Positions 1 to 9,500 of a stretch of DNA of 64,000 nucleotides are shown here, in pieces. A program made the translations under genes and the position numbers. Origin of the DNA: an uncultured Lachnospiraceae bacterium (GTDB lineage Bacteria; Bacillota; Clostridia; Lachnospirales; Lachnospiraceae). Under the pieces are notes generated by a model that saw only the letters and a program-made list of their open reading frames with translations, did not search any database and was not told where the DNA came from. Each line of letters opens with the position of its first letter. Position 1 is the first letter of the stretch. The DNA is taken from assembly GCA_902781505.1 (NCBI GenBank), contig CACZJL010000002.1, forward strand, positions 124,001 through 188,000, read 5' to 3'.

Positions 1-272
1 GCTTCTCCATCGGCTTTGAGAGAATCTATTCTATCCTGATGGATCACGGAATTCAGATTCCTGAGGCTAAGAAGAAGGTTGCTGTGATGTATGATGAAGG
101 CGAGGTTCTCGCAGCGATTCAGGCAGCTGACAAGCTTCGTGCAGAAGGCTTCACAGCATCCATTTATGTTAAGCCTAAGAAGGTTGGTAAGTTCTTATCT
201 AGACTTCAGGATCACGGCTTTGACGGTTCTTTCTTTGTTGGAAGAGACGAAGAAGTATCTTATTTTGAATAA
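1..272 (+). CDS. hisS: Histidyl-tRNA synthetase family protein, C-terminal part (5' end outside window)
   Basis: Only the last 89 or so codons are present, read in the frame starting at base 3. The fragment opens with FSIGFERI, which matches class II motif 3 of the HisRS family, the arginine-bearing strand that contacts ATP. It continues into an alpha/beta domain like the HisRS anticodon-binding domain (KKVAVMYD, then VKPKKVGKFLSRL). The protein stops at GRDEEVSYFE, without the usual HisRS tail that follows the last strand, so a HisRS paralogue or HisZ-like regulatory subunit is possible. A strong terminator follows 10 bases after the stop. The family is fairly sure; the exact member is not. 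Confidence 0.7.
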   Translation, partial: FSIGFERIYSILMDHGIQIPEAKKKVAVMYDEGEVLAAIQAADKLRAEGFTASIYVKPKKVGKFLSRLQDHGFDGSFFVGRDEEVSYFE

Positions 273-282
273 GGAATTTATG

Positions 283-312
283 GCGGTCCGCAGTTTGCGG
301 GCCGCGTTTTTT
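283..312 (+). terminator. Rho-independent terminator after the HisRS-like gene
   Basis: A 10-bp G+C-rich stem (283-292 with 296-305, one G-T pair) closes a 3-base loop and is followed by six T residues at 307-312. It separates the first gene from the trpB transcript. Confidence 0.9.
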
Positions 313-370
313 GGAAAATGGATTATAGATTTTCGCGTGGTAACGTGAAAAAGGTTTTTCTTATTAGTTG

Positions 371-383
371 GTTATGCTACAAT
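371..383 (+). promoter_or_regulatory. Extended -10 promoter for the TrpB2 gene
   Basis: TGCTACAAT at 375-383 is an extended -10 element. No good -35 is visible at the right distance. The transcript would carry a leader of about 90 bases that includes an imperfect hairpin around 391-420. I saw no T-box, Trp leader peptide or known riboswitch in it. Confidence 0.5.
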
Positions 384-480
384 AAGAGCAGTCTTGTATA
401 TGAAATATATGTAACAGGACGGTGAATCGCAGGATACTGACGGGGTAAAATGCGAAATCTATATTTAGAGGAGAATGATT

Positions 481-1848
481 ATGAGCGAGATTCCTTATAA
501 GATTTATCTTGAAGAAAGTGAAATGCCGAAGGAATGGTATAATGTGCGTGCTGACATGAAGAAGAAGCCGGCACCACTGCTGAATCCGGCTACGTTAGAA
601 CCGGTTACCGTGGATGATTTATCCCATGTATTCTGCAGAGAGCTTGCAGAGCAGGAATTAAATGAGACGGATGCATATATCCCGATTCCTGAAGAGGTAA
701 GAAATTTCTACCGCATGTACAGACCGGCTCCGCTGGTTCGTGCTTACTGTCTTGAGAAGAAGCTTGGAACACCAGCTCACATTTACTATAAATTTGAAGG
801 TAACAACACATCAGGCAGCCACAAGCTGAATTCTGCGATTGCGCAGGCTTACTATGCCAAGAAGGAAGGCCTGAAGGGTGTTACCACAGAAACCGGCGCT
901 GGTCAGTGGGGAACAGCACTTTCCATGGCTTGTTCCTACTTTGATCTGGATTGCCAGGTATACATGGTTAAGGTTTCCTATGAGCAGAAGCCTTTCCGCC
1001 GCGAGGTTATGAGAACCTACGGAGCTTCTGTTACTCCATCTCCATCCATGTCAACAAACGTAGGTCGCAAGATCAACGAAGAGTTCCCTGGAACAAACGG
1101 TTCCTTAGGATGCGCTATTTCTGAGGCAGTTGAGGCTGCTACATCTCAGGAAGGCTACCGCTATGTACTTGGTTCTGTTTTAGGACAGGTTCTTCTTCAT
1201 CAGTCTGTCATCGGACTTGAGACAAAGGCTGCACTTGATAAATACGGCGTGAAGGCTGATGTGATCATCGGTTGCGCAGGTGGCGGTTCAAACCTGGGCG
1301 GTTTAATCTCTCCATTTGCCGGGGAAATGCTAAGAGGAGAAGCAGACTACAAGATTATTGCAGTTGAGCCAAAGTCCTGCCCATCCCTGACACGCGGAAC
1401 TTATGCATATGATTTCTGCGACACCGGTAAGGTATGCCCATTACAGAAGATGTACACCTTAGGAAGCGGCTTCATGCCTTCTCCAAACCATGCGGGCGGA
1501 CTTCGTTACCACGGTATGAGCGCTATCGTGTCCGAGCTTTATGATCAGGGCTTAATTGAGGCACGAAGCGTAGAGCAGACAGAAGTATTCAAGGCTGCGG
1601 AAGAATTTGCCAGAGTCGAAGGTATCTTACCAGCGCCTGAGAGCTCTCATGCAATTAAGGTTGCAATTGACGAAGCGCTCAAGTGCAAAGAAACAGGCGA
1701 AGCGAAGAATATCGTATTCGGCCTCACAGGCACAGGATACTTTGATATGTACGCTTACGAAGCTTACAACAACGGAACAATGGGCGATTACATCCCAACA
1801 GATGAAGAAATCGCAAAGTCTTTAGCCGACCTTCCAAAGGTAGACTGA
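481..1848 (+). CDS. trpB: Tryptophan synthase beta chain, TrpB2 type
   Basis: PLP enzyme that condenses indole with L-serine to make tryptophan, 455 residues. The long N-terminal extension (IPYKIYLEESEMPKEWYNV) and the FEGNNTSGSHKLN segment, whose lysine carries PLP, mark the TrpB2 subfamily rather than the TrpB that pairs with TrpA. The glycine-rich phosphate loop is GCAGGGSNLGG. I chose the ATG at 481: AGAGGAG at 466-472 is well spaced for it, whereas the in-frame ATG at 475 lies only two bases from the ribosome binding site. The gene stands alone with no trpA or other trp genes nearby, as is common for TrpB2, which may salvage indole from tryptophanase or the medium. Confidence 0.93.
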   Translation: MSEIPYKIYLEESEMPKEWYNVRADMKKKPAPLLNPATLEPVTVDDLSHVFCRELAEQELNETDAYIPIPEEVRNFYRMYRPAPLVRAYCLEKKLGTPAHIYYKFEGNNTSGSHKLNSAIAQAYYAKKEGLKGVTTETGAGQWGTALSMACSYFDLDCQVYMVKVSYEQKPFRREVMRTYGASVTPSPSMSTNVGRKINEEFPGTNGSLGCAISEAVEAATSQEGYRYVLGSVLGQVLLHQSVIGLETKAALDKYGVKADVIIGCAGGGSNLGGLISPFAGEMLRGEADYKIIAVEPKSCPSLTRGTYAYDFCDTGKVCPLQKMYTLGSGFMPSPNHAGGLRYHGMSAIVSELYDQGLIEARSVEQTEVFKAAEEFARVEGILPAPESSHAIKVAIDEALKCKETGEAKNIVFGLTGTGYFDMYAYEAYNNGTMGDYIPTDEEIAKSLADLPKVD

Positions 1849-1906
1849 TTAAAATAAGGGCGCCTGACCAGTTGGTGCAGAGCCTGAAAAGGTAACAGGG
1901 GAAATT

Positions 1907-2326
1907 ATGGTTAAGATGATTAATCACAACACGATGTTTTTAAAGCGCCGGGCTCTTCCGGTGCGGCAGTCCGATAACAGTACGGCAGAGCTAGTGAAGG
2001 ATCTGATGGACACGCTCTCTGCGAACAGAGAGAATTGTGTCGGTATGGCGGCAAATATGATTAGTGTTAACAAGGCAGCGATTATCGTTGCGGACGGGCC
2101 GTATCAGATTGTGATGCTGAATCCTCGGATTATCAGAAAAGAAGGCGAATATGATGCGGAGGAAGGATGCCTTTCTTTAAAAGGTGTTCGCCCATGTACC
2201 CGATACAAAAAGATTGAGGTCGAGTACGATACACCGGAGTGGGAGCACAAAACTGAGACATTTGAAGATTTCGTCGCACAGATCATTCAGCATGAATGTG
2301 ATCATCTGATGGGAATCTTAATTTAA
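1907..2326 (+). CDS. def: Peptide deformylase family protein
   Basis: 139-residue metallohydrolase of the peptide deformylase family, which removes the formyl group from nascent N-terminal methionine. Motif 2 is EGCLS, giving the metal-binding cysteine, and motif 3 is QHECDH, giving two histidine ligands and the catalytic glutamate. Motif 1 is GMAANMI, so the glutamine of the usual GxGLAAxQ is asparagine; a recognised short deformylase subgroup of Firmicutes has this form. The protein is shorter than typical Def (about 150-190 residues). AGGGG lies five bases before the ATG at 1907. The gene follows trpB by 58 bases and may be cotranscribed. Whether this is the housekeeping deformylase or an accessory one cannot be told here. 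Confidence 0.85.
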   Translation: MVKMINHNTMFLKRRALPVRQSDNSTAELVKDLMDTLSANRENCVGMAANMISVNKAAIIVADGPYQIVMLNPRIIRKEGEYDAEEGCLSLKGVRPCTRYKKIEVEYDTPEWEHKTETFEDFVAQIIQHECDHLMGILI

Positions 2327-2339
2327 CAGTAAGAAATAA

Positions 2340-2386
2340 GCGGTTTGCAGGATTCATTAAGGAGGGACCTGCAAACCGCCGCTTTT
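2340..2386 (+). terminator. Terminator after the deformylase gene
   Basis: A perfect 12-bp stem (2340-2351 with 2368-2379) with a 16-base loop is followed by a short T run at 2383-2386. It lies between two convergent genes and overlaps the stop of the minus-strand one. Confidence 0.8.
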
Positions 2387-2876
2387 AATGACGCTTGGAG
2401 GAGAACCAGCTCTCGTTGTTTACGCCAACGAATTCGTAGGAATTCTTCTCCTGTGAAGGCTTTGTGCCTTCGGTCGGTCCTGTGAAGGAAATCAGCTCAG
2501 TGCCCTTGTAATCTAAGGTTCCGCTACCGCCTTCCACTGCGACATTGTAGAGAACAGAATCTCCGCGAAGAGTCTTTTGCGTTCCGTCCTCAAACTCAAA
2601 AGTAAAGTAATAACCGATTCCGCGCTCAGCAGGAGCTGCGGCAACACCGCCTCTTCCAGAGCTGGTCACATAGACGCGGCTTGTCGAATAGGCCTCTTTG
2701 GATTTTGAAATCAGTGTAGCCGTTACGACCTGTTCCTTTTCTGTCAGCGCCAGAAACAGGTTCTTCAGCAGAAAAACAAGGAACAACGCAGCAATGGCGA
2801 TGCAAAGAATCGTTAAAAATGTAGTCATACCGGGTGAAAAGAAGGATCCGTTCCCCGAAGCAGATGCTTTCAACAT
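2385..2876 (-). CDS. DUF2500-like single-pass membrane protein
   Basis: 163-residue protein with one N-terminal membrane helix (TTFLTILCIAIAALFLVFLL, residues about 17-40) and an extracytoplasmic beta-rich domain. The segment YYFTFEFEDGTQKTL and the closing GTLDYKGTELISF match the DUF2500 pattern, a YYVTFE...LTYQGTRFL type domain of unknown role. The start is the ATG at 2876 because AAAGGGGAA sits just upstream. The ATG at 2894 would place that ribosome binding site inside the coding region. It stands alone, facing the deformylase gene. No function can be assigned. Confidence 0.75.
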   Translation of the reverse strand: MLKASASGNGSFFSPGMTTFLTILCIAIAALFLVFLLKNLFLALTEKEQVVTATLISKSKEAYSTSRVYVTSSGRGGVAAAPAERGIGYYFTFEFEDGTQKTLRGDSVLYNVAVEGGSGTLDYKGTELISFTGPTEGTKPSQEKNSYEFVGVNNESWFSSKRH

Positions 2877-2951
2877 AAAAATTTCCCCTTTCATATCGAA
2901 TGTGAGTCTGAGATTTACGTGAAAATCCCGAGTCTCGTTATCAAGTTGCTG

Positions 2952-3029
2952 TGCGCCTCAAGACGGCGCATTCATTTACAAGTTCTTATCAATCTAAATT
3001 TATTATATCCATTCAGTATAAAAATTCAA
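2952..3029 (-). promoter_or_regulatory. Promoter and leader hairpin of the DUF2500-like gene
   Basis: On the minus strand TTGAAT (3024-3029) is followed by 16 bases and TATAAT (3002-3007). The leader then contains a small hairpin, TGCGCC/GGCGCA with a 7-base loop, at about 2952-2970. Confidence 0.65.
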
Positions 3030-3164
3030 TATGGCAATTGATAATTTTTTAACCAAAAATTATGATTAAGTTTCGTGCAAATTGCGCGTTGGTCATCCGG
3101 CAGATTGGTCTGTGCGCGGCCGGGCGATTTATGAAACAGCAGACATGGCGAGGGCAGGCATGTA

Positions 3165-3193
3165 TTGCGAAGGGATGGGGCAGGCTTTATAAT
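3165..3193 (+). promoter_or_regulatory. Promoter of the addBA operon
   Basis: TTGCGA (3165-3170), a 17-base spacer, then TATAAT (3188-3193). The predicted start is about 20 bases before the addB ATG, so the leader is short. Confidence 0.75.
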
Positions 3194-3221
3194 AAAATCA
3201 AACACAGAAAGGACGTGAATT

Positions 3222-6200
3222 ATGGGGTTACAGCTGATTACAGGAGGAAGCGGAACTGGCAAGACCAGATTTGTCTTAGAAGAAGCCATCCGCCTCTCTG
3301 AAGATGAAAAGAAAAATATCATTATCCTCGTTCCGGAGCAGGAGACCATGCAGATGCAGCGTAAGGTCGTGGCACTTCATCCGAACCACGGAATTTTAAA
3401 TATCGATGTCGTAAGCTTCAACCGCCTGGCCTATAAAATCCTGGATGAGACCGGAGGCGGCAGAAAGCCTGTTCTTGATGATACCGGAAAGAACCTGATT
3501 GTAAGAAAGGTGCTCGCAGAGCATGAAAAAGAACTGACGTACTTTGGTGGAAATGTCAATCGTCAGGGCTTTGTTTCGGAATTAAAATCTTTGATTTCTG
3601 AGTTCCTGCAATATGATGTGTCACCGGAACTCTTAGAGGGAATCGAGAAAAACGAAGAAGATAGTCCGGTTGCAAGACAGCTGAAGAATAAAATGCACGA
3701 CATTTTGCTGATCTACAACGCATTCAAAGAATATTTAAGTGACCGTTTTATTACATCTGAAGAAATTCTTGACGTGTTCTGTGAGTATGTCGGAAAGTCT
3801 GAGATCTTAAAGCATTCCGTCATTTTCTTAGACGGATTCACGGGATTTACCCCGATTCAGTACAAGTTAATTACGTTACTGCTTGCTGCGACAGAGAAAA
3901 TCTATGCAACTGTTACCATCCCTGCAGGAGAGAATACGCGCGTCTTAAAAGAACAGAATGATCTGTTCTACATGAGCCGTGATATGGTTGCGCATCTGTG
4001 CCGTGCTGTGGATGATGTACATGGACAACTTGAGCGCGATATCGTGCTTGAAGAAAACTATCGCTTTAAAAATAACGAAGAACTGCACTTCTTAGAGCAA
4101 CATCTGCTCAGACCCGGCAGGGGCATTTGCCGGGGAAGAGGACAGGTGCAGATTGTGGAGGCGGCGTCGTACAGTGAGGAACTGAAGGCAGTCGTTGATG
4201 AGATTATGCGCCTGACCCGCGAGGAAGGGTATCAATATAAGGACATTGCGGTGATTACGGGCGACCTTGCGTCTTATGCGACGGCTGCGAATCAGATCTT
4301 CCGCCAGACTGGGATTCCGGCATTTATCGATTTCAACCGTTCGATTAAGGATAATCCTTTTGTTGAGTATATCCGCGCGGCACTCGATGTGTTCAATCAG
4401 CAGTATTCCTATGATTCCGTCTTCCGGTATCTGAAGTCCGGCATGATTACGCTTTCTGACGATGAGATTGCAAGACTTGAGAATTACTGCCTCGCGACCG
4501 GTGTTCGGGGAAGAAAAAAATGGAGCACGGAGTGGACAAGAACATGCAGACGCGCCATTTTCAAGCCGGAGCTTGCGGAAATTAACAGCCTGCGTGAGTA
4601 CGTCGCAACACCGCTCCTGAAACTCGAAGAAGTGCTTCGGGAAAGGGACGCGACTGTGCTTGAGCAGTGTAAGGCGATGTACCGGTTTGTGACGGAGAAC
4701 CACTCGGCGAAGAAGCTGCGCACGTTTGAGAAGGATGAGAAGGCGGGCGAGGAGTATAGCCAGTTATATAAGATGTTTATGAATCTCTTAAACGAGATGG
4801 CGGAACTCTTAGGTGGTGAGAAAGTAACACTTCGCGAATTCACGGAAATCTTAGAGGCTGGACTTGATGAAATCAGTGTCGGAGTGCTTCCTGCTACGAC
4901 CGATTACGTAACGGTCGGAGATATTACGCGTTCAAGACTGTCAGACGTAAAGGTGCTGTTCTTTATCGGCGTTAACGACGGTGTGATTCCAAAGCACAAC
5001 GAGAATACCTCCGTGTTATCTGAAACGGACCGCACGTATCTTACGGAAAATAAAATAGAGCTGGCTCCGTCCTCGAGAGAAAAATCGTTCCAGCAGAGAT
5101 TCTATCTTTATCAGATGTTGACAAAGCCGCAGGACAGATTGATTCTGTCTTATGCAAGAAAAGACCCGGCAGGTGGCGCGCTTTCGCCGTCCTACCTCAT
5201 TCGCAGCGTTTCGCGCATGTTCCCGGGGTTAGAGGTGAAAGGTATCTCTGAGCGCGATGCTAAGCGCATGTACTGGATGATTCCAAAATCAAAGCTAAAG
5301 TGGGACGAGGAACGGGCAAGAGACCTGATTTCCATGCAGATGGCAGCAGAGCTTTTTGGTAACAGCATTCAGGGATCGGTGTCCTCGTTTGAACAGTACG
5401 CTGAGTGTGAATTTGCTTACTTTTTAAGCCATGGACTGGGACTTGAAGAGAGAGAAGAGCTTACATTTAATGCACCGGAATTCGGTTCTGCTTTGCATAA
5501 TGTCTTACAGGTTGTCTCGGAAAATGCTAAGAAGGCCGGAATTTCTCTTGCCGATATGTCAGACGAGGTAAGAAAGCAGGCCGTGCACGAGGCAACGGTA
5601 CAGATTACTAATTTAGAGATGAACTCCGTGCTGCATGACACAGAGCGCGGACAATTTGCCATTCAAAGAATTGAAGAGATGGCAGAACGCACTGTCTGGG
5701 CGATTGGAAAGCAGCTTGCCGTCGGCGATTTTACTCCGGAATCGTTTGAGGAAGATTTCCAGATGGACTTCTCTTTAAAGAACGGCAATAATCTGCATTT
5801 TATCGGTCGAATCGATCGCATGGATGTAGCAGAGGATGACGAAAACGTGTACGTTAGAGTGGTCGATTACAAGACCGGAAAGAGTAAGTTTGACCTCGCG
5901 AAAACGTTTTATGGACTTCAGCTTCAGCTGATGTTTTATATGAAGGCGGCTCTTGAAAAGGCCGAGAAGAGACATCCGGGCAAGACGGCGGTTCCGGCTG
6001 GTGTCCTGTACTTTAATGTGAAGGATCCGATTCTTGATCTGACGGATGAATCCATCGGCGATGTAGATGTGGATAGTCAGGAAGCAATCGACGCCAAAAT
6101 GCTGAATAAACTCCGAATGGAAGGTGCGGTGAATACGGATGAGCGCGTTCTGAATCTGATGGATCACACCGAAGCGCAGAGCAAGGGGTCTGTCGTTATC

Positions 6201-6521
6201 AATATGGATCGCACGCAGAAGGGCGAATTTAGTGCCTACGCAAAAGTCATGTCACCGGAGCATTTCGTGAGTCTGAATGACTATGTGGAGAACCTGAGCA
6301 AGGATATGTGCGAAGGTCTGTACCGGGGTGAGATTAAGATTAATCCTTACAGCGAAGTGAAGAAGAAGGACAATACGGCATGTAAGTACTGTAAGTTTAA
6401 CGGTGTCTGTGCGTTCTCAAAAGACCTTGGTCAGCGGGATTTCCGCGAGATTAAGGGCATGTCAGACGAAGAAATCTGGGAGCATATTGATGCATTTAAC
6501 AAAGAGAAAGGAGAAGAGTGA
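3222..6521 (+). CDS. addB: ATP-dependent helicase/nuclease subunit B (AddB)
   Basis: Large subunit (1099 residues) of the AddAB helicase-nuclease, which resects double-strand breaks for RecA loading until it meets Chi. The N-terminus has the Walker A loop GGSGTGKT at residues 8-15. The C-terminal RecB-type nuclease domain has the VVDYKTGK motif near residues 880-887. Cys729 (in YAECEFAYF) and the CKYC...C group at 1054, 1057 and 1063 form the four-cysteine iron-sulfur staple typical of AddB. The length is normal for the family. The ribosome binding site is AAAGGACG before the ATG. The stop overlaps the addA start by one base, so the two are translationally coupled. Confidence 0.96.
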   Translation: MGLQLITGGSGTGKTRFVLEEAIRLSEDEKKNIIILVPEQETMQMQRKVVALHPNHGILNIDVVSFNRLAYKILDETGGGRKPVLDDTGKNLIVRKVLAEHEKELTYFGGNVNRQGFVSELKSLISEFLQYDVSPELLEGIEKNEEDSPVARQLKNKMHDILLIYNAFKEYLSDRFITSEEILDVFCEYVGKSEILKHSVIFLDGFTGFTPIQYKLITLLLAATEKIYATVTIPAGENTRVLKEQNDLFYMSRDMVAHLCRAVDDVHGQLERDIVLEENYRFKNNEELHFLEQHLLRPGRGICRGRGQVQIVEAASYSEELKAVVDEIMRLTREEGYQYKDIAVITGDLASYATAANQIFRQTGIPAFIDFNRSIKDNPFVEYIRAALDVFNQQYSYDSVFRYLKSGMITLSDDEIARLENYCLATGVRGRKKWSTEWTRTCRRAIFKPELAEINSLREYVATPLLKLEEVLRERDATVLEQCKAMYRFVTENHSAKKLRTFEKDEKAGEEYSQLYKMFMNLLNEMAELLGGEKVTLREFTEILEAGLDEISVGVLPATTDYVTVGDITRSRLSDVKVLFFIGVNDGVIPKHNENTSVLSETDRTYLTENKIELAPSSREKSFQQRFYLYQMLTKPQDRLILSYARKDPAGGALSPSYLIRSVSRMFPGLEVKGISERDAKRMYWMIPKSKLKWDEERARDLISMQMAAELFGNSIQGSVSSFEQYAECEFAYFLSHGLGLEEREELTFNAPEFGSALHNVLQVVSENAKKAGISLADMSDEVRKQAVHEATVQITNLEMNSVLHDTERGQFAIQRIEEMAERTVWAIGKQLAVGDFTPESFEEDFQMDFSLKNGNNLHFIGRIDRMDVAEDDENVYVRVVDYKTGKSKFDLAKTFYGLQLQLMFYMKAALEKAEKRHPGKTAVPAGVLYFNVKDPILDLTDESIGDVDVDSQEAIDAKMLNKLRMEGAVNTDERVLNLMDHTEAQSKGSVVINMDRTQKGEFSAYAKVMSPEHFVSLNDYVENLSKDMCEGLYRGEIKINPYSEVKKKDNTACKYCKFNGVCAFSKDLGQRDFREIKGMSDEEIWEHIDAFNKEKGEE

Positions 6522-9500
6522 TGCCACAGTGGACTTTAGATCAGAAAAAAGCAATTGAAACGACAGGCAGAAACCTTCTCGTTTCAGCGGCTGCGGGCTC
6601 CGGTAAGACCGCAGTTCTGGTAGAACGAATTATTGAACGCATCATGGATGAAGAGCATCCGCTTGACTTAGACCGCTGCGTCGTCGTGACATTTACCAAG
6701 GCGGCAGCAGGCGAGATGAAGCAGAGAATCCGCGAGGCGATTGAGAAGAAGGTACTTGAGAATCCGGAAAATATGCGCCTTCAGATGCAGTTAGCGCTTG
6801 TGGATGATGCGCCGATTACTACAATCGACAGCTTCTGTCTTAAGATTGTACGAAACTATTTTTCAGAAATCGATTTAAATCCGGGCTTCAGAACGGCGGA
6901 CACCGCAGAAATTGAGCTATTAAAGGCGGATGTGATGGAACGCCTGATGGAAGAGGAATACACAAAGGCAGAGCCTGCGTTTATGAACTTTGTCAGTGCC
7001 TATGCGACGGGAAGAGATGATGGGCTTGTAACGAAGGCCATCATGAAGCTTTACGATTTCTCTTTGAGTAACCCATGGCCGAAGGAATGGCTTTCTGAGT
7101 GCGGACGCATTTATGAGTGCGAGACGGAAGATGATTTCAAGGCAACTCTGGTTTACAAAGATTACATTAACCTGCTTAAGGGTAAGATAGAGTGCTTTGC
7201 TTCAGAGCTGCAGGATTGTCTGAACATTGCAAATGAGCCGGATGGCCCGTCTGCTTATGTTGAACCGTTTGAGTATGAACTTTCGGCAGTGAAAAATATG
7301 CTCCTTCAAAAGACAGATGAAGATTTCATCGAGGCTGTCTGCGAGTTCGTGCCGACGCCAAGAATGCCGTCTGTTAAAAAGATTGATCAGGTAAATCCTA
7401 AGAAGAAGGAAATTGCGAGCAAGTCAAGAAACAAGGTGAAAGAAAGTATAAGAAATATTAAGAAGGATTTGGCTGCCGGAGTATCAGGCCATTTAGATAT
7501 ACTTAAGGCCACCGCGCCATTTGCCAAAGAGCTGATTCATCTGGCTGATGAATTTTATGATGCGTGTCAGGCAGCGAAGCGTGACCGCAACATCATTGAA
7601 TTCAGTGATATGGAACACTTTGCCCTGGATATTCTGATTCGCCGTGAGAACGGAGAAACTCATTATACGCAGGCTGCGGACTCTCTTGCCAATTACTATC
7701 AGGAAATCTTAACCGACGAGTATCAGGATTCGAACAAGCTGCAGGATGTCATCTTAAATGCCATCTCCCGTGGTCGCTTCGATCCTGCACAGAATAACAT
7801 CTACATGGTAGGTGACCTGAAGCAGAGTATTTACCGATTCCGTAAGGCATGTCCGGAGCTGTTTATGGACAAGTATGACCGCTATACGATGGATGACAGC
7901 CCGGAGCAGAAAGTCCTTTTAAAGCAGAACTTCCGTTCCCGTGCATCTGTCCTGTTTTCGGCAAATGCGGTGTTTAACCACGCGATGAATAAGTTCTACG
8001 GCGGCGTCGGATACGGTGAGGCGGAGCGCCTCGTGCCGGGCCTTACCTTCCCGGACTTTGCCACAGCGAAGGTGGAAAATGAAGATGGTGAGCTCGTGGA
8101 TGTGGTTGACCTTGCGCAGACCGTACCGGCCGGTGAAGCAGGGACTTCCGGTCTTCCGGCGCGTGCCTTTGAGGGCGCAAACGGCAGGACCGAGGTAATC
8201 ACGGTTCTGACCGGTGCAGCGAAAAAGGCTGAAATCTATCGCCTGAAGGGAGAAGAGCCGCCGGAAAAGCTGAAAGGTGATCCAAACGAAGGCAGTGCGA
8301 TTGAGCTTGAGGCTGTAACGATTGCAAGCCGCATTCTCGAGATGATGCACGGCGAGAAGCCTTATTATGTCTACAATCCGAAGAAGGATTGTTATCGCAG
8401 ACTCAGGCTTTCTGATATCGTCGTTCTGACCCGTGCAAGTAAAGGCTGGGCAGAGACGATGACAGAAGTGCTGATGAATTTCGGCATTGATGCCTATTCA
8501 GAGTCGTCAAATGGCTACTTTGAAGCCAGAGAAATCAGAACAGTACTTGATTTCCTGCGAGTGATTGACAATCCGCTTCAGGATATTCCGATGGCAGGAG
8601 TGATGCTTGGCTATTTTGGTGGATTTACAACGGAAGAGTTAGCAGGCTTTAAGGCCCGTCATCCAAAGCAGCTTCTGTATCTGTCTCTTCAGGAGGAGGC
8701 GCTCGAGTCTGAAAAGGTGAGCAAATTCCTTGAGAAGATTAAGCGTTACCAGCGCGATGTAAAGCTGTTATCCATTCACGATCTGCTCTGGGAGCTGATT
8801 TATGATTGCAGTTTTTATGATTATGCAGGGCAAATGCCATCTGGCACCCGTCGTCAGGCGAATTTGGAGCTGTTGATCACTAAGGCTGAGGAGTTTGGTG
8901 CAACCAGCTATTCCGGATTGTTTCAGTTCCTTCGCTATATCGATCAGATGAAGGAATATGAGGTGGAATTTGGTGAGGTTTCTGTTTTAAGTGAGAATCA
9001 GGATCTGGTCCGCATTATGACGATTCATAAGAGTAAGGGCCTGGAATTCCCGGTTGTGTTTGTTGCAGGTATGGGAAAGCAGATGAACATGCAGGATGTT
9101 AATGCGTCCATTGTCTTAGATGAAAATCTCGGAATTGGCATGAAAAATGTAGACCTTGAGAAGCGCATCATGCAGAAAACATTCATTAAAACTGCCATTG
9201 GACAGCGAATTAAGATGGACTCTATTTCTGAAGAGCAGCGTCTGCTTTATGTTGCGATGACCCGTGCCAGAGAAAAGCTGATTTTAGTTGGTACAGTCTC
9301 AGGACAGGGGGCTGATGAAGCCTGGGAAAACACTGCGAAGAAGCTGAGTGGAGTTGCAAGCGGGGAGCCAGGCAGTTCATCAGATTATGCGCCGGGTGTC
9401 GGTTCGCGTCCGCAGAATTTCGCGGAGCTTGACAGTGCTAAGAATTACTTTGATTTCGCAATGCCGGAAGTGAAGATGCCGGAGTATGCGGACCTCTTTG

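Noticed and set aside
391-480. T-box or tryptophan riboswitch before the TrpB2 gene
   Set aside because: No T-box sequence (UGGNACC) and no terminator/antiterminator pair is visible.
4092-4703. Long open frame on the minus strand inside addB
   Set aside because: It is antisense to the well-supported AddB frame, has no ribosome binding site, and its product has no recognisable domain.
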